Assembly (NCBI RefSeq): GCF_902825325.1
Contig: NZ_CADEAR010000006.1
Span: forward strand, 186,001 to 250,000
DNA from: Brucella tritici
Lineage (GTDB): Bacteria > Pseudomonadota > Alphaproteobacteria > Rhizobiales > Rhizobiaceae
Direction of reading: 5' to 3'
Length of the DNA: 64,000 nucleotides
Shown: piece by piece, positions 9,407 to 18,614 of the stretch
How positions within the stretch are numbered: position 1 is the stretch's first letter
Layout of the letters: each line of letters opens with the position of its first letter
Notes under the pieces: generated by a model
The model's database searches: none
What the model saw: only the letters and a program-made list of their open reading frames with translations
What the model was told of the DNA's origin: nothing
Position numbers and translations under genes: made by a program

Positions 9407-10690
9407 TCAATCGAGACGAACGACAAACGCATTCACTGCGCCCGCCTTCCAGGCCGCGCGCAACAGGGCATCGTTTCCGCCTTTCTCTGCCACGGCTGTC
9501 AGCTCGAAAGACTCGCTGGTGTCGGTTGGAATCTTGGTAAGCGTAAATCGGGTTGAACGTGGCAACGACGCCTGAAGCTGCCTTGCCTCTTCAAGCGTCT
9601 TGAATGTGCCAAGCTCGACATATTCGCCATGCTCCTCCGCCTCGCGGCGCTTCCAGGCGCTCGAAATTGCATCCTTGGTCAGGATGCTGCCATAGGTGCG
9701 CTCCTCGGTATAAGCGGTTACAGCAAGACGGTCAGAAGCATAGCCGGCAAGACCGCTCACACCGGCAGCATTCGCCACTCCGAAGCTTGAACCGGGGCGC
9801 TGCGACGGCACAGGCACATTCGCTGGCAACAACGGAGCTGGACCGCCGGACGGATCGCTATAAGCAGGATCGACGGCAAAAGGTGAGTTTTCAGGTATGG
9901 GCGCAGAGACCGGAACAGCGTCCATCACAGGCATAGGAACGCGTGACTTCGGCGAAGTCGGCGTTGGCCCATTCATCGCCATCATGACGCCAGTTGCAGG
10001 CTGGCCGATCCCATCGCCACCCGCCGGACGGTAAGACGCCATCAGGAATGCGTCGTCATTGCCATCCAATGGCGCTCTGCCGACATATTCGACCTTCACA
10101 TTCGCCGTGCCGTGATGCTGGTAATCAAGCATTTCGGCAGCTTTCTGGGAGAGATCGATGACACGGTCGAATTCATATGGACCACGATCATTCACGCGTA
10201 CGATGACCGAACTGCCATTGGCAAGGTTGGTCACACGGGCATAACTCGGCAACGGCATGGTTGGATGTGCAGCTGTCAGATGCGCCATGTCATAGACTTC
10301 ACCGTTGGCCGTCAGGCGACCGTGAAAAGCTTCGCCATACCAGGAGGCGTGGCCGACCTTGACATATTTTTTGTCTTCCTTGGGATAATACCAACGGCCC
10401 TTGACCTTGTAGGGCTGTCCGGTCTGATCGCGCCCGCCGCCACGCGGCAGAGGCTTTCCCTTCGAAAAAGCCACGCGCGGACTGGCTTTCACGCCATATT
10501 TGGACTCGGCGAAATATTCCTTTGAGCGCTTTGTCTTCGATTTCGGCTGAGGTGCCGAGGCACAGCCCGCCAAGGCGACCGCAATAGCCATGAACGACAA
10601 CATGGTGATGGAACCGCGCTTGTCGCGCAGTTTCACTGCCTTGCCGTTGACCGAATGTTTCAGCCCTCGTTTCGAATCCATACGCCACAC
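9407..10690 (-). CDS. rlpA: RlpA-like septal lytic transglycosylase lipoprotein with SPOR domain
   Basis: The 427-residue product has a lipobox (ALAGC, near residue 43). The double-psi beta-barrel of RlpA spans about residues 105-205 with ASWYGEAFHG, ARVTNLANG and the catalytic-region NDRGPYEFDRVIDLS. A Pro/Ser-rich linker follows, and the C-terminal SPOR domain (YVELGTFKTLEEARQL) binds denuded septal glycan. The role is probably cleavage of peptidoglycan at division sites. Start codons at 10690 and 10681 are both possible; the region before the lipobox is unusually long and basic, so the true start could be as late as 10603. It is adjacent to the carboxypeptidase gene, both acting on the cell wall. 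Confidence 0.9.
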   Translation of the reverse strand: MWRMDSKRGLKHSVNGKAVKLRDKRGSITMLSFMAIAVALAGCASAPQPKSKTKRSKEYFAESKYGVKASPRVAFSKGKPLPRGGGRDQTGQPYKVKGRWYYPKEDKKYVKVGHASWYGEAFHGRLTANGEVYDMAHLTAAHPTMPLPSYARVTNLANGSSVIVRVNDRGPYEFDRVIDLSQKAAEMLDYQHHGTANVKVEYVGRAPLDGNDDAFLMASYRPAGGDGIGQPATGVMMAMNGPTPTSPKSRVPMPVMDAVPVSAPIPENSPFAVDPAYSDPSGGPAPLLPANVPVPSQRPGSSFGVANAAGVSGLAGYASDRLAVTAYTEERTYGSILTKDAISSAWKRREAEEHGEYVELGTFKTLEEARQLQASLPRSTRFTLTKIPTDTSESFELTAVAEKGGNDALLRAAWKAGAVNAFVVRLD

Positions 10691-10856
10691 GCCCGTTACT
10701 CAACAACACAACCGAAAACGCTGGTTGCGCCCTTTTAGATTTTAGTGATGTCACCGATTCATTGACGGATCATTAAAGCTTTTGGAAATCCGCATATTTT
10801 GAGTCGCGCTGCATGACCTCCACTCAACTCCGACGAGCTGTATCCTCTAGTCTCGT

Positions 10857-10881
10857 GGAACGATCGTTCGTTCAAAGCGTT
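10857..10881 (+). promoter_or_regulatory. EcfG-type (general stress response) promoter
   Basis: GGAAC at 10857-10861, then a 16-base spacer, then CGTT at 10878-10881. This matches the known GGAAC-N16/17-CGTT consensus of the alphaproteobacterial general-stress sigma factor EcfG. The CGTT ends 27 bases before the ATG at 10909, leaving room for a short leader with an AAGGAG site. The assignment is by consensus only. Confidence 0.75.
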
Positions 10882-10908
10882 GAATTTTCAACAGGAAGGA
10901 GAAAAAGA

Positions 10909-10986
10909 ATGTTGAGAGCAATGATCCTTTGGCTGATGGGCGTTCCACTCGTTGTCGTGCTGCTTATCTGGTATTTTTTCTTTTAG
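10909..10986 (+). CDS. 25-residue membrane peptide under a stress-type promoter
   Basis: The frame begins with ATG 6 bases after AAGGAGAA, an excellent ribosome binding site (GGAAGGAG at 10894-10901). The product is almost entirely a hydrophobic helix (MILWLMGVPLVVVLLIWYF) with one arginine near the N-terminus, so it is predicted to span the inner membrane once. It has its own promoter (GGAAC/CGTT) and its own terminator (11067-11096), making it a self-contained monocistronic unit. No family name is known to me; function is unknown, and a role in envelope stress is only suggested by the promoter. Confidence 0.75.
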   Translation: MLRAMILWLMGVPLVVVLLIWYFFF

Positions 10987-11066
10987 ATATGGAACGTTCA
11001 GGCCCTTCAATCGTTACTCATACGGCTCTAATGACCTCCGAGCCAGTCACCTAACGTCATGGATTA

Positions 11067-11096
11067 GGCCCGCTCCAACAAGGCGGGTCTTTTTTT
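11067..11096 (+). terminator. Rho-independent terminator after the 25-residue peptide gene
   Basis: The stem GGCCCGC/GCGGGTC (7 pairs including one G-T) with loop TCCAACAAG is followed by a run of seven T. It lies 80 bases after the small gene and in front of the converging lipid kinase gene. Confidence 0.85.
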
Positions 11097-11108
11097 GCCT
11101 CGCCAATA

Positions 11109-12005
11109 TCACGGCCTCATTGCCGGATCAGGCATGTAGACGTTGATCGCCTTGGGCAACAGGCGGAAATGAGCTGGTGTCCAGGTCGATAGCTCGCCAT
11201 CTGTGTTTACGGCACGTGGCTTCTTGGTGCGCACAATCACTTCAGTCGTCGGAAAAGCCCGCACATCATCCCATCTGGAGTGGGTGCCACGGCGCAGACT
11301 GGGAAGAAGACGCAAAAGTTTCCACCAGTGATCGACTTCCAGACTATAGAAATCCAGCCTACCGTCATCCACTGTGGCATCCTTCTCGACGGCCATGCCG
11401 CCGCCGTAGAATTTTCCATTCCCGACAGAAACCTGCAATGTACGGATTTTCTCCGTCATGCCGTCATGTTCCAGATAGGCTGTGAAAAGCTCCGAACGCA
11501 TAAGGATGCGTGCCGCAACGATCGCATAACCGAGCTTTCCCCACTTTTTCTTTGCAGCAGAACTGAGTTGCTGCGCCAGTTCGGCACTAAACCCGATGCT
11601 CGCGACATTGAAGTAAAGATGACCATTCACTTCACCCAAGTCGATGGGCCGAAGCTCATAGGAAACAAGGCGACGCGCCGCCTCAACCGGATCGGCAGGA
11701 ATGCCGATGGTTCGGGCGAAATCATTTGCAGTTCCAAGCGGAAGGATTGCAAGCGGCATTCCCGTTTCCATCAATCCTTTGGCCGCAGCGTTCAGCGAGC
11801 CATCACCACCACCGACAATAACGAGATCGCAATCTCTTTCGCGAAGGATCACATCTGAAATCGTCTCGTCGTCCTGCGGATTTCGCTCGATGAGCTGGAG
11901 ACCGCCACGTTCCAGCGCAGAGCGAATATCCGCGCCGTATCCCCTGCCATTTCGGGCATGAGGATTTACGATTAGCAGTGCCCGGCGCTTTGTGATCTTG
12001 CCCAT
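11109..12005 (-). CDS. Diacylglycerol kinase-like lipid kinase
   Basis: The 298-residue protein belongs to the diacylglycerol kinase catalytic-domain family (YegS/DagK type). Motifs visible: LLIVNPHARNGRG near the N-terminus, the nucleotide-binding VGGGDGSLN near residue 65 and LPLGTANDFARTIGIP near 95. It should phosphorylate a lipid such as diacylglycerol or a related polyprenyl/sphingoid lipid; the substrate cannot be told from sequence. The start at 12005 is chosen because ACAGGA lies 6-7 bases upstream; an in-frame ATG at 12080 would add 25 poorly conserved residues. It converges with the small stress gene at 10.9 kb. Confidence 0.88.
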   Translation of the reverse strand: MGKITKRRALLIVNPHARNGRGYGADIRSALERGGLQLIERNPQDDETISDVILRERDCDLVIVGGGDGSLNAAAKGLMETGMPLAILPLGTANDFARTIGIPADPVEAARRLVSYELRPIDLGEVNGHLYFNVASIGFSAELAQQLSSAAKKKWGKLGYAIVAARILMRSELFTAYLEHDGMTEKIRTLQVSVGNGKFYGGGMAVEKDATVDDGRLDFYSLEVDHWWKLLRLLPSLRRGTHSRWDDVRAFPTTEVIVRTKKPRAVNTDGELSTWTPAHFRLLPKAINVYMPDPAMRP

Positions 12006-12294
12006 GGATTTCCTGTCATCTGCAACAGCCAAAAAATCTGGCTGCTTGGTTGGAAGCGTCATCTGCAGATGGCTTCTCAATCCTGGATATCAATGGAACG
12101 GTTCATGAAAAATTTGTCACGATACTGTAGTGTTTCGTGAGGCCGTGAGAGCGAAAGCAATGGCAGGGCCGAGCTGTCGACAAAAGAGTTTGACGAGACC
12201 AGAAAGAGAACATAGTTTGGCAAAACCAACTGTAAAACTTTCTAATGCGGCCTCATCAAACTTGTCGCTAATTAGCTGAAATACATTACAGTTT

Positions 12295-12368
12295 GCGGGT
12301 ATGATGTAATGGTAGCCTGTCAGCTTCCCAAGCTGAACGCGCGGGTTCGATTCCCGCTACCCGCTCCA
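12295..12368 (+). tRNA. tRNA-Gly (anticodon CCC)
   Basis: A full cloverleaf is present: acceptor stem GCGGGTA paired with TACCCGC, anticodon stem TCAGC/GCTGA with loop TTCCCAA giving anticodon CCC, T arm GCGGG-TTCGATT-CCCGC, and an encoded TCCA 3' end (12365-12368). The D arm contains the typical TAATGGTAGC. It is the only tRNA gene seen in the window. It lies in a 390-base stretch between two minus-strand genes; no integrase or duplicated 3' end was seen nearby. Confidence 0.95.
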
Positions 12369-12396
12369 GCACAATCGCTCGTGAGAGCGCTGAAAA

Positions 12397-12639
12397 TCAC
12401 CGAACATTTTCTCCGGTTTTCGGATCGACCTTCACCTCAACCTTGGCGCCAGCCTTGGTGACATATTCGATCTCGTAGTAGCCACGATCATTCCAGTCGA
12501 CTTCATCAATGAAAGCGGTATCCGCGTTCTGTTCGATTTTCGCGATTATCTCCGAAAGCTTGGTGCCTTCCGGCGGCGGAGCGGCATAGGCCGCAGCAAC
12601 GGACATACCAAGAAACAAAGTCGTAACGGCGAAACGCAT
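12397..12639 (-). CDS. Small periplasmic PepSY-like protein, 80 aa
   Basis: The product starts with a clear signal peptide (MRFAVTTLFLGMSVAAAYA, cleavage near residue 19). The remaining 60 residues (KLSEIIAKIEQN, YYEIEYVTKAGAKVEVKVDPKTG) have the helix-then-beta-hairpin look of a single PepSY-type domain. The start is fixed by an AGGAGG site 5 bases upstream of the ATG. Such small secreted PepSY proteins are common in alphaproteobacteria and lack a firm function; some are thought to inhibit peptidases or sense signals. A palindromic repeat starts immediately upstream, overlapping the edge of the ribosome binding site. Confidence 0.82.
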   Translation of the reverse strand: MRFAVTTLFLGMSVAAAYAAPPPEGTKLSEIIAKIEQNADTAFIDEVDWNDRGYYEIEYVTKAGAKVEVKVDPKTGENVR

Positions 12640-12652
12640 GATTACCTCCTCT

Positions 12653-12756
12653 AGAGCATGTCTCCCGAAAATGGGAACCGGTTTCGGGATAAAGACATGC
12701 GTAAAAACAAATAGATAGAGAATTTCCGATGATTCGATCACAACAGGAAATGCTCT
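12653..12756. repeat. AGAGC-type palindromic intergenic repeat (long copy)
   Basis: It begins AGAGCATGTC and ends GGAAATGCTCT. It contains a hairpin CCCGAAA/TTTCGGG around the core GGGAACCGG, flanked by GCATGTC and GACATGC, then a second inverted pair ATTTCC/GGAAAT. Such GC-rich palindromes with an AGAGCAT edge and GGAACCGG core are scattered through Brucellaceae and other rhizobial genomes. Other copies or remnants in this window are at 19370, 28665, 30682, 31758 and 57865. Confidence 0.75.
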
Positions 12757-12809
12757 CGCTATCCTAAAAGAGTAGGAAGTCGGGCGCCCTCTTCAAGGCC
12801 AACTGGTAA

Positions 12810-13001
12810 TTACTTTATGATGGGGCTAATCGAACCGGTGAAGGTTTGATCGATCATCGCGGAGAGCCTTGGCTCTGCTCCTGACAGAATAACGACGATT
12901 GCAAGCATCAATATCAAAGGTGCGGCAAGAATGCCGCTCCTTACAGCCGGTTCGAGAATACGCCGGGTTTTCTTGCTTCGCGTGGAATGCTGATTTCTCA
13001 T
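12810..13001 (-). CDS. Hypothetical small membrane protein, 63 aa
   Basis: The product has a strongly basic N-terminus (STRSKKTRRILEP), one hydrophobic segment at about residues 23-42 (SGILAAPLILMLAIVVILSG) and a short tail. No convincing ribosome binding site precedes the ATG, so coding status is uncertain. It occupies the position directly after ntrC where ntrY normally starts in related genomes, and NtrY also begins with a basic stretch and a membrane helix, so it might be a remnant of ntrY; I cannot show homology. Confidence 0.45.
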   Translation of the reverse strand: MRNQHSTRSKKTRRILEPAVRSGILAAPLILMLAIVVILSGAEPRLSAMIDQTFTGSISPIIK

Positions 13002-13078
13002 GCAACCAACAGTAGTCGAACAGACTTAATTGCTCATTAAATAATGTAGTTAATGCGTTATTAGCGCCTGATTATCGT

Positions 13079-14551
13079 TCAGCTTCCTTTGTTTCCGCGA
13101 TATATATTGACCCCGAGTTCGCGAATTTTCTTGCGCAGCGTATTCCGATTTAATCCCAGAAGGTCTGCCGCCTTGATCTGGTTTCCGCGTGTTGCGGTAA
13201 GACATGCGAGGATCAAGGGATATTCCAGTTCCGCCAGAACCCGGTGATAAAGCCCCGGCGGCGGCAGATCGGCACCGAATGACGCAAAATAACGCTGCAT
13301 ATTCTGCTCAACGGCCTGCGATATCGAAATATTCTCCATATCGCCACCACCGGCGGGAACGACATCCGGCTTGGCCAGTTCAGATTTCAATTCCGTTTCG
13401 ATGATTTCCGGCGATATTTCCTCTTGCGGATAAAGCGCCGAAAGCCTCCGGACGAGATTTTCCAGTTCACGCACATTTCCTGGCCAAGGATACCGGCGCA
13501 TCATTTCCAGGCCAGCGGTGCTGATACGCTTCTCCGGCAGCCCCTCTTCGGCAGCGCGTTTGAAAAAATGGCGCACAAGATCGGCCACATCCTCGCTGCG
13601 CTCGCGAAGCGGCGGCAAGCGCAGGGGCACGACATTCAACCGGTAATAAAGATCCTCACGGAACAAACCTTGCGCTATCAGTTGCCGCAAATCCTTGTTG
13701 GTCGCGGCAACGATGCGCACATCGGTCTTGATCGGCGTGCGTCCGCCGACTGTCATATACTCGCCCTGCTGCAGCACACGCAAAAGACGGGTTTGTGCTT
13801 CCATCGGCATATCGCCGATCTCGTCGAGAAACAGTGTTCCGCCATTTGCCTGTTCAAAGCGGCCGCTCGAGCGGTTCTGCGCGCCGGTAAAAGCACCCTT
13901 CTCGTGCCCGAACAACTCGGACTCAATCAGATCGCGCGGGATTGCGGCCATATTGATCGCTACAAACGGTCCTTTTCGGCGGCGCCCGTATTCGTGCAGG
14001 GCACGCGCAACCAGTTCCTTGCCTGTGCCGGATTCACCCGTAACCATGACGGTCAAATCCGTCTGCATCATGCGGGCCAGCAAACGGTAGATTTCCTGCA
14101 TCGCAGGCGAGCGGCCGACCAGCGGCATGTTATCGGCCTGCTCATCCGATAAAGCGGCAATGGGCCTACGTTTTGGTTCAGACAGAGCCCGACCGACGAT
14201 ATTGATGAGTTCCGTCAAATCGAACGGCTTCGGCAGATATTCGTAGGCTCCCGCCTCGGATGCCCGGATTGCCGTCATGAATGTGTTCTGCGCGCTCATG
14301 ACCACAACTGGCAGGTCGGGACGCATCTTCTTGATGCGTGGCAGGAGGTCGAAGGCATTCTCGTCCGGCATATTGACGTCAGTAATGACCAGATCACCGT
14401 CGCCTGCAGCCACCCAGCGCCAAAGCGAGGCAGCATTAGAAGTCACACGCACATCGTAGCCTGCTCGCGACAATGCCTGGTTCAGCACGGTCCGAATAGC
14501 TGCATCGTCATCCGCCACCAATATGGTTCCTGTCGGACGTCCTGCGGTCAT
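13079..14551 (-). CDS. ntrC: Nitrogen regulation response regulator NtrC
   Basis: 490 residues in three parts: a receiver domain ([10 protein letters not shown] at the start, phospho-acceptor Asp in LVITDVNMP near residue 57, Lys in YLPKPFD near 107); a sigma-54-interacting AAA+ domain with Walker A GESGTGKE and the sigma-54 contact loop GAFTGAQ; and a C-terminal Fis-type helix-turn-helix ([21 protein letters not shown]). It activates nitrogen-scavenging promoters when phosphorylated by NtrB. It overlaps ntrB by 4 bases. In relatives the next genes are ntrY and ntrX; here they are absent. Confidence 0.97.
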   Translation of the reverse strand: MTAGRPTGTILVADDDAAIRTVLNQALSRAGYDVRVTSNAASLWRWVAAGDGDLVITDVNMPDENAFDLLPRIKKMRPDLPVVVMSAQNTFMTAIRASEAGAYEYLPKPFDLTELINIVGRALSEPKRRPIAALSDEQADNMPLVGRSPAMQEIYRLLARMMQTDLTVMVTGESGTGKELVARALHEYGRRRKGPFVAINMAAIPRDLIESELFGHEKGAFTGAQNRSSGRFEQANGGTLFLDEIGDMPMEAQTRLLRVLQQGEYMTVGGRTPIKTDVRIVAATNKDLRQLIAQGLFREDLYYRLNVVPLRLPPLRERSEDVADLVRHFFKRAAEEGLPEKRISTAGLEMMRRYPWPGNVRELENLVRRLSALYPQEEISPEIIETELKSELAKPDVVPAGGGDMENISISQAVEQNMQRYFASFGADLPPPGLYHRVLAELEYPLILACLTATRGNQIKAADLLGLNRNTLRKKIRELGVNIYRGNKGS

Positions 14552-15672
14552 GCGTTATCTCCAGTATTTCCAGCTGCCAGTTCCGTATTTTTCCATGCGG
14601 GCATCAGAACACGGAAAGTCGTTCGCGAAGGATGGCTGTCGCATTCGATAATACCGCCATGGTCACCAATGATCTTCGCAACGAGTGCCAATCCCAGTCC
14701 CGACCCATTGGTTTTCGTCGTCACGAAGGGATCGAACAGATGTGGCAGCATGTCCTGCGGCACACCCGGTCCGTTATCATGCACGCAGAATTCGAGAGGC
14801 AGCGCCACCCTGTCCCGCGCACCCGGCACCTGCAGACGAATGCCCGGACGATAAGCCGTGGATAGGACAATCTCGCCGCCTTCACGGTCGCCTATGGCTT
14901 CCGAAGCATTCTTCAGCAGATTGAGGAAAACTTGCACGAGTTGGTCTCGATTGGCGAAAACCGGCGGGAGAGAAGGATCATAATCTTCCACAAAACGGAT
15001 CTTCCGTGCGAACCCGTTCTTCGCAATCGCCTTCACATGATCCAGAACCGCATGAATATTGACGGCAGAGCGCTCGATGGGGCGCTCATCCGAGAAAACC
15101 TCCATGCGGTCAACCAGTGAAACGATCCGATCTGTTTCATCGGTAATAAGACGCGCAAGCGCACGATCCTCATCGCCGACAACCTGTTCCAGCAATTGTG
15201 CCGCACCACGGATACCAGAGAGAGGGTTCTTGATTTCATGAGCCAGCATCGATGCCAGCCCGGTCACGGACCGCGCCGCGCCGCGATGTGTCATCTGGCG
15301 ATCGATCTTTTCGGCCATCGTCTTTTCCTTGAAGAGGATGACCACAGCGCCCGGCAGCTCCGCTACCGGCGCTACGTAAATATCAACGATACGCTCCGCC
15401 CCAAGACGTGGTGACGAGACATCGACGCGATATTCGTTCACCGGCATCTGGCTGGTGCGAACCTGATCGACCAGCGCTAACAGCGGACTACCAAAGGGCA
15501 GAAAGGACTCCAGCCGGTTGCGCGCCAGAATGGACGAGCCGGAACGAAAGAACTGTTCTGCATCCAGATTGGCATAGGCGATATAGTTCTCGGCGCTGAT
15601 CATGATAACCGGCTGGCTGATGGCATCGAGCACGACCGATGGAATGCCGTTCGTTTCAGTTCTCTCGCGCAT
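14548..15672 (-). CDS. ntrB: Nitrogen regulation sensor histidine kinase NtrB
   Basis: 374 residues with an N-terminal PAS domain (residues 10-110), a HisKA dimerisation domain with the phospho-acceptor in [17 protein letters not shown] and an ATPase domain ([30 protein letters not shown]). It is cytoplasmic, without membrane segments, and is normally controlled by the PII protein. The start at 15672 (MRERTETNG) is chosen because it overlaps the dus stop by one base (TGATG), as in a coupled operon; longer in-frame starts would extend into dus. Confidence 0.96.
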   Translation of the reverse strand: MRERTETNGIPSVVLDAISQPVIMISAENYIAYANLDAEQFFRSGSSILARNRLESFLPFGSPLLALVDQVRTSQMPVNEYRVDVSSPRLGAERIVDIYVAPVAELPGAVVILFKEKTMAEKIDRQMTHRGAARSVTGLASMLAHEIKNPLSGIRGAAQLLEQVVGDEDRALARLITDETDRIVSLVDRMEVFSDERPIERSAVNIHAVLDHVKAIAKNGFARKIRFVEDYDPSLPPVFANRDQLVQVFLNLLKNASEAIGDREGGEIVLSTAYRPGIRLQVPGARDRVALPLEFCVHDNGPGVPQDMLPHLFDPFVTTKTNGSGLGLALVAKIIGDHGGIIECDSHPSRTTFRVLMPAWKNTELAAGNTGDNA

Positions 15673-16721
15673 CAGGCAACCTCTTTGAGCGCGGATTCTG
15701 AAGCTTCGCGCATGAATATACGACGCAAAGCGTCGATGACGGCTTGCCGGTCGGTCAGGGTCATCACTTCTGCTTTCTCGGCAGGCATACATGCGGCACC
15801 AGCATGGCGATCAATATACCAACCTAGATGCTTGCGGGAATGACGGATACCCGTCGTGCTTCCATAATGCTCGAGCATATCTTCGTAATGCTTTATAATA
15901 TAATCAAGAACTTCATTTCGAGACTGTGGGGCAAAGTCACTTCCTGCAATTGCACCGGCCAGCCACGGTTGCCCATAAGAGGCACGCCCGACCATCACGG
16001 CATCAGCTCCAGAGCGGCGCATAATTTCCTCAGCATCACCTCGACACGCCACATCTCCGTTGGCAACCAGAGGAATCCTGATCGCGTCGCGGACGGCGTG
16101 AATTGCATTCCAGTCCGCCTTGCCTTCATAGAACTGACAACGCGTACGCCCGTGGACAGTCACCATGGCGATGCCGGCACTTTCGGCACGTCTTGCAAGT
16201 TCAGGCGCGTTAATGCTTTTCTCGTCCCATCCCAGCCGCATCTTGAGCGTAACGGGAATGCCGACCGCGTTGACAGTGACCTCAACGAGGGTCATTGCGT
16301 GATCGAGATCGCGCATCAGCGCAGACCCGGAATAGCCGCCTGTCACTTTCTTGGCCGGGCAACCCATATTGATATCGATGATATCAGCGCCTTCACCCTC
16401 GGCGATCCTGGCCGCCTCACCCATCCAATGCGCTTCGCGTCCCGCGAGCTGCACAACATGCGTCCCAAGCCCCTCGCCTGAGAGGCGCAGAAGGCTTTCC
16501 TTGTGACGGTTACAGAGTTCGGCGCTGGCGACCATTTCAGACACAACCATGCCCGCGCCAGCCGCTGCTGCGCGCCTGCGGAATGGAAGGTCCGAAACGC
16601 CCGACATCGGCGCAAGAAACACACGGTTGGCAAGCGCCACACCGCCTATACTCAAAGGTTGATCGAGGAAACTCACTAATGGGTGCCTATTTGATGTGCA
16701 TAGCGCAATTAGCACATACAT
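15672..16721 (-). CDS. dusB: tRNA-dihydrouridine synthase (NifR3/DusB type)
   Basis: A flavin-dependent TIM-barrel enzyme that reduces uridine in the tRNA D loop. Motifs: [15 protein letters not shown], the active-site region [11 protein letters not shown] with the catalytic Cys, [21 protein letters not shown] and the FMN-binding ANGDV and [13 protein letters not shown]. The length of 349 residues depends on the start: the ATG at 16721 or a GTG at 16676, which would begin nearer the conserved domain. It forms the first gene of the dus-ntrB-ntrC operon, an arrangement long known in alphaproteobacteria as nifR3-ntrB-ntrC. It is divergent from ispDF. Confidence 0.94.
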   Translation of the reverse strand: MYVLIALCTSNRHPLVSFLDQPLSIGGVALANRVFLAPMSGVSDLPFRRRAAAAGAGMVVSEMVASAELCNRHKESLLRLSGEGLGTHVVQLAGREAHWMGEAARIAEGEGADIIDINMGCPAKKVTGGYSGSALMRDLDHAMTLVEVTVNAVGIPVTLKMRLGWDEKSINAPELARRAESAGIAMVTVHGRTRCQFYEGKADWNAIHAVRDAIRIPLVANGDVACRGDAEEIMRRSGADAVMVGRASYGQPWLAGAIAGSDFAPQSRNEVLDYIIKHYEDMLEHYGSTTGIRHSRKHLGWYIDRHAGAACMPAEKAEVMTLTDRQAVIDALRRIFMREASESALKEVA

Positions 16722-16840
16722 TAATCAGCCTCACTTTTCAACGCAAGGAAAAGCGCGCGCAAAATCACGATAAATCAATTGTCGTCTGGCATTTATCTGC
16801 GCAAGGCATTATTCGGCTTGGAAACGCAGATTTTGAACAG

Positions 16841-18064
16841 ATGCAACCTTTGGCAGAGGCAACAACCATTTCAAAGATAGCAGCAGTCATTGTGGCGGCT
16901 GGCCGCGGGGAGCGAGCCGGGCAGAACGTCGAAGGGCCGAAACAATACCGGCGCATAGGTGGCGAAGCCGTACTTACCCGCACTTTGCGCGCCTTTATCG
17001 ACTGCCCGCTGGTTGATAGCATCGTTGTCGTCATTCACCCTGATGACCATGTGCTTTACGAACGTGCCGTCCCGGAAAACTGTGGTAATATTCTCGTCGT
17101 GAATGGCGGCGCTACCCGGCAGGAATCAACACGTCTTGGCCTCCTTGCGTTGAGAGATTATGCGCCGCAATATGTCATGATCCACGACGGCGTGAGACCG
17201 TTCATCAGTCAGGATTTGCTGAAGCGTATTGTCGAGAACCTCGCACCCGATGAAGGCGTTCTACCGGCTCTGGCCGTTTCGGACACGCTCAAACAGTCAG
17301 CCACGGACGGAACAGTAAAAACGACGGTGCCTCGCGCGGGCCTTTTCGCGGCACAGACACCTCAAGCATTTCCCTACCCGCCTATCCTTGATGCGCATGA
17401 ACAGGCCTACGCGATCAATCGCTTTGATTTCACGGACGATGCCGCCATCGCCGAGTGGCAAAGCATCGCCGTCCGCATCATCGAAGGATCGGCAGACAAT
17501 ACAAAGCTTACCTGGGCAAAGGATATTGAAATGGCTGACAAGCGCCTGCGGCAAGACCACGTCTCGTTTCCCGACATTCGTACCGGCAATGGTTATGACG
17601 TCCATTCCTTTGAACCCGGCGATCATGTGACGCTGTGCGGCGTGAAAATCCCCCATGAAGCAAAACTCAATGGTCATTCAGACGCCGATGTCGGACTTCA
17701 TGCGCTGACCGACGCCCTGCTTGCGACGCGAGGAGCGGGTGATATTGGTACGCATTTCCCTCCTTCCGACCCGCAGTGGAAAGGCGCAGCCTCCCGCATC
17801 TTTGTCGAACACGCCGCCAATATCGTACGTGAAGCAGGTGGGCGTATTGCCAATGTTGACGTGACCTTTATCAGCGAAGCACCCAAGATCGGTCCACACC
17901 GCGCAGCAATGACGGAAGCGCTTTGCGACATGCTGGGAATTGCCGCAGACCGGGTTTCCGTCAAAGCGACCACCAATGAGAAGCTCGGCTTCGTCGGGCG
18001 CCGCGAGGGTATCGCTGCCATTGCAACGGCAACCGTCATCTATCCCGGTGAGGTGCCCGAATGA
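16841..18064 (+). CDS. ispDF: Bifunctional IspD/IspF enzyme of the MEP isoprenoid pathway
   Basis: 407 residues fusing 2-C-methyl-D-erythritol 4-phosphate cytidylyltransferase (IspD, about residues 10-235: [42 protein letters not shown]) to 2-C-methyl-D-erythritol 2,4-cyclodiphosphate synthase (IspF, about 245-407: [37 protein letters not shown]). It catalyses two non-consecutive steps toward isopentenyl diphosphate. The fused form is typical of many alphaproteobacteria. The ATG at 16841 begins just before the first beta strand; upstream in-frame ATGs lie in the promoter region shared with dusB. It overlaps the next gene by 4 bases. Confidence 0.96.
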   Translation: MQPLAEATTISKIAAVIVAAGRGERAGQNVEGPKQYRRIGGEAVLTRTLRAFIDCPLVDSIVVVIHPDDHVLYERAVPENCGNILVVNGGATRQESTRLGLLALRDYAPQYVMIHDGVRPFISQDLLKRIVENLAPDEGVLPALAVSDTLKQSATDGTVKTTVPRAGLFAAQTPQAFPYPPILDAHEQAYAINRFDFTDDAAIAEWQSIAVRIIEGSADNTKLTWAKDIEMADKRLRQDHVSFPDIRTGNGYDVHSFEPGDHVTLCGVKIPHEAKLNGHSDADVGLHALTDALLATRGAGDIGTHFPPSDPQWKGAASRIFVEHAANIVREAGGRIANVDVTFISEAPKIGPHRAAMTEALCDMLGIAADRVSVKATTNEKLGFVGRREGIAAIATATVIYPGEVPE

Positions 18065-18552
18065 GCGCGCTGATTGCAGAAGAAAAAGCTGTTGCCGTGT
18101 TGGATGCCTGTCGCAAGGCCGGCATAATGATTGCAACGGCAGAATCCTGCACGGGAGGACTTATAGCCGGAGCTCTGACTGACATCGCCGGATCGTCCGA
18201 TGTCGTGGATCGCGGCTTCGTCACCTATTCCAACGAAGCGAAAGCCGAAATGATCGGCGTTCCAATGGAATTGATCAATCGCGTCGGTGCTGTCTCGAAG
18301 GAAGTCGCGCTTTCCATGGCTGAAGGGGCACTTTCTCACTCCCGTGCCGATGTAACGGTGGCAGTTACCGGCATTGCGGGGCCAGGTGGCGGTTCCGATG
18401 AAAAGCCCGTTGGGCTTGTTCACATCGCATCGGCGCGAAAAGGCTACCCGACCCTTCATCGCGAATTTCGTTTCGGTCCCAAAACCCGAGCTGAGATTCG
18501 CCACGCGACAGTTCTCGCCGCACTGGACCTCGTCCTGGAAAACCTTCGATAA
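18061..18552 (+). CDS. pncC: Nicotinamide-nucleotide amidohydrolase (CinA C-terminal type)
   Basis: 163 residues, matching the stand-alone CinA C-terminal domain. Signature motifs: [21 protein letters not shown] (residues 24-44), [26 protein letters not shown] and [17 protein letters not shown]. These enzymes deamidate nicotinamide mononucleotide in NAD recycling. It is coupled to ispDF by an ATGA overlap, an order conserved in rhizobia. Confidence 0.93.
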   Translation: MSALIAEEKAVAVLDACRKAGIMIATAESCTGGLIAGALTDIAGSSDVVDRGFVTYSNEAKAEMIGVPMELINRVGAVSKEVALSMAEGALSHSRADVTVAVTGIAGPGGGSDEKPVGLVHIASARKGYPTLHREFRFGPKTRAEIRHATVLAALDLVLENLR

Positions 18553-18614
18553 ATTTAGAGCATATACTTTTATCTATGGTGCCCTATCCTTGTCTTTGAC
18601 CAGGTAAGGAGAAC

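Noticed and set aside
12006-12368. Possible integrated element beside tRNA-Gly
   Set aside because: No integrase, no repeated tRNA 3' end and no mobile-element genes were found on either side.
18553-18614. AGAGCAT-like fragment between pncC and the SDR gene
   Set aside because: Only the first few bases match the repeat family and no inverted arm is present.
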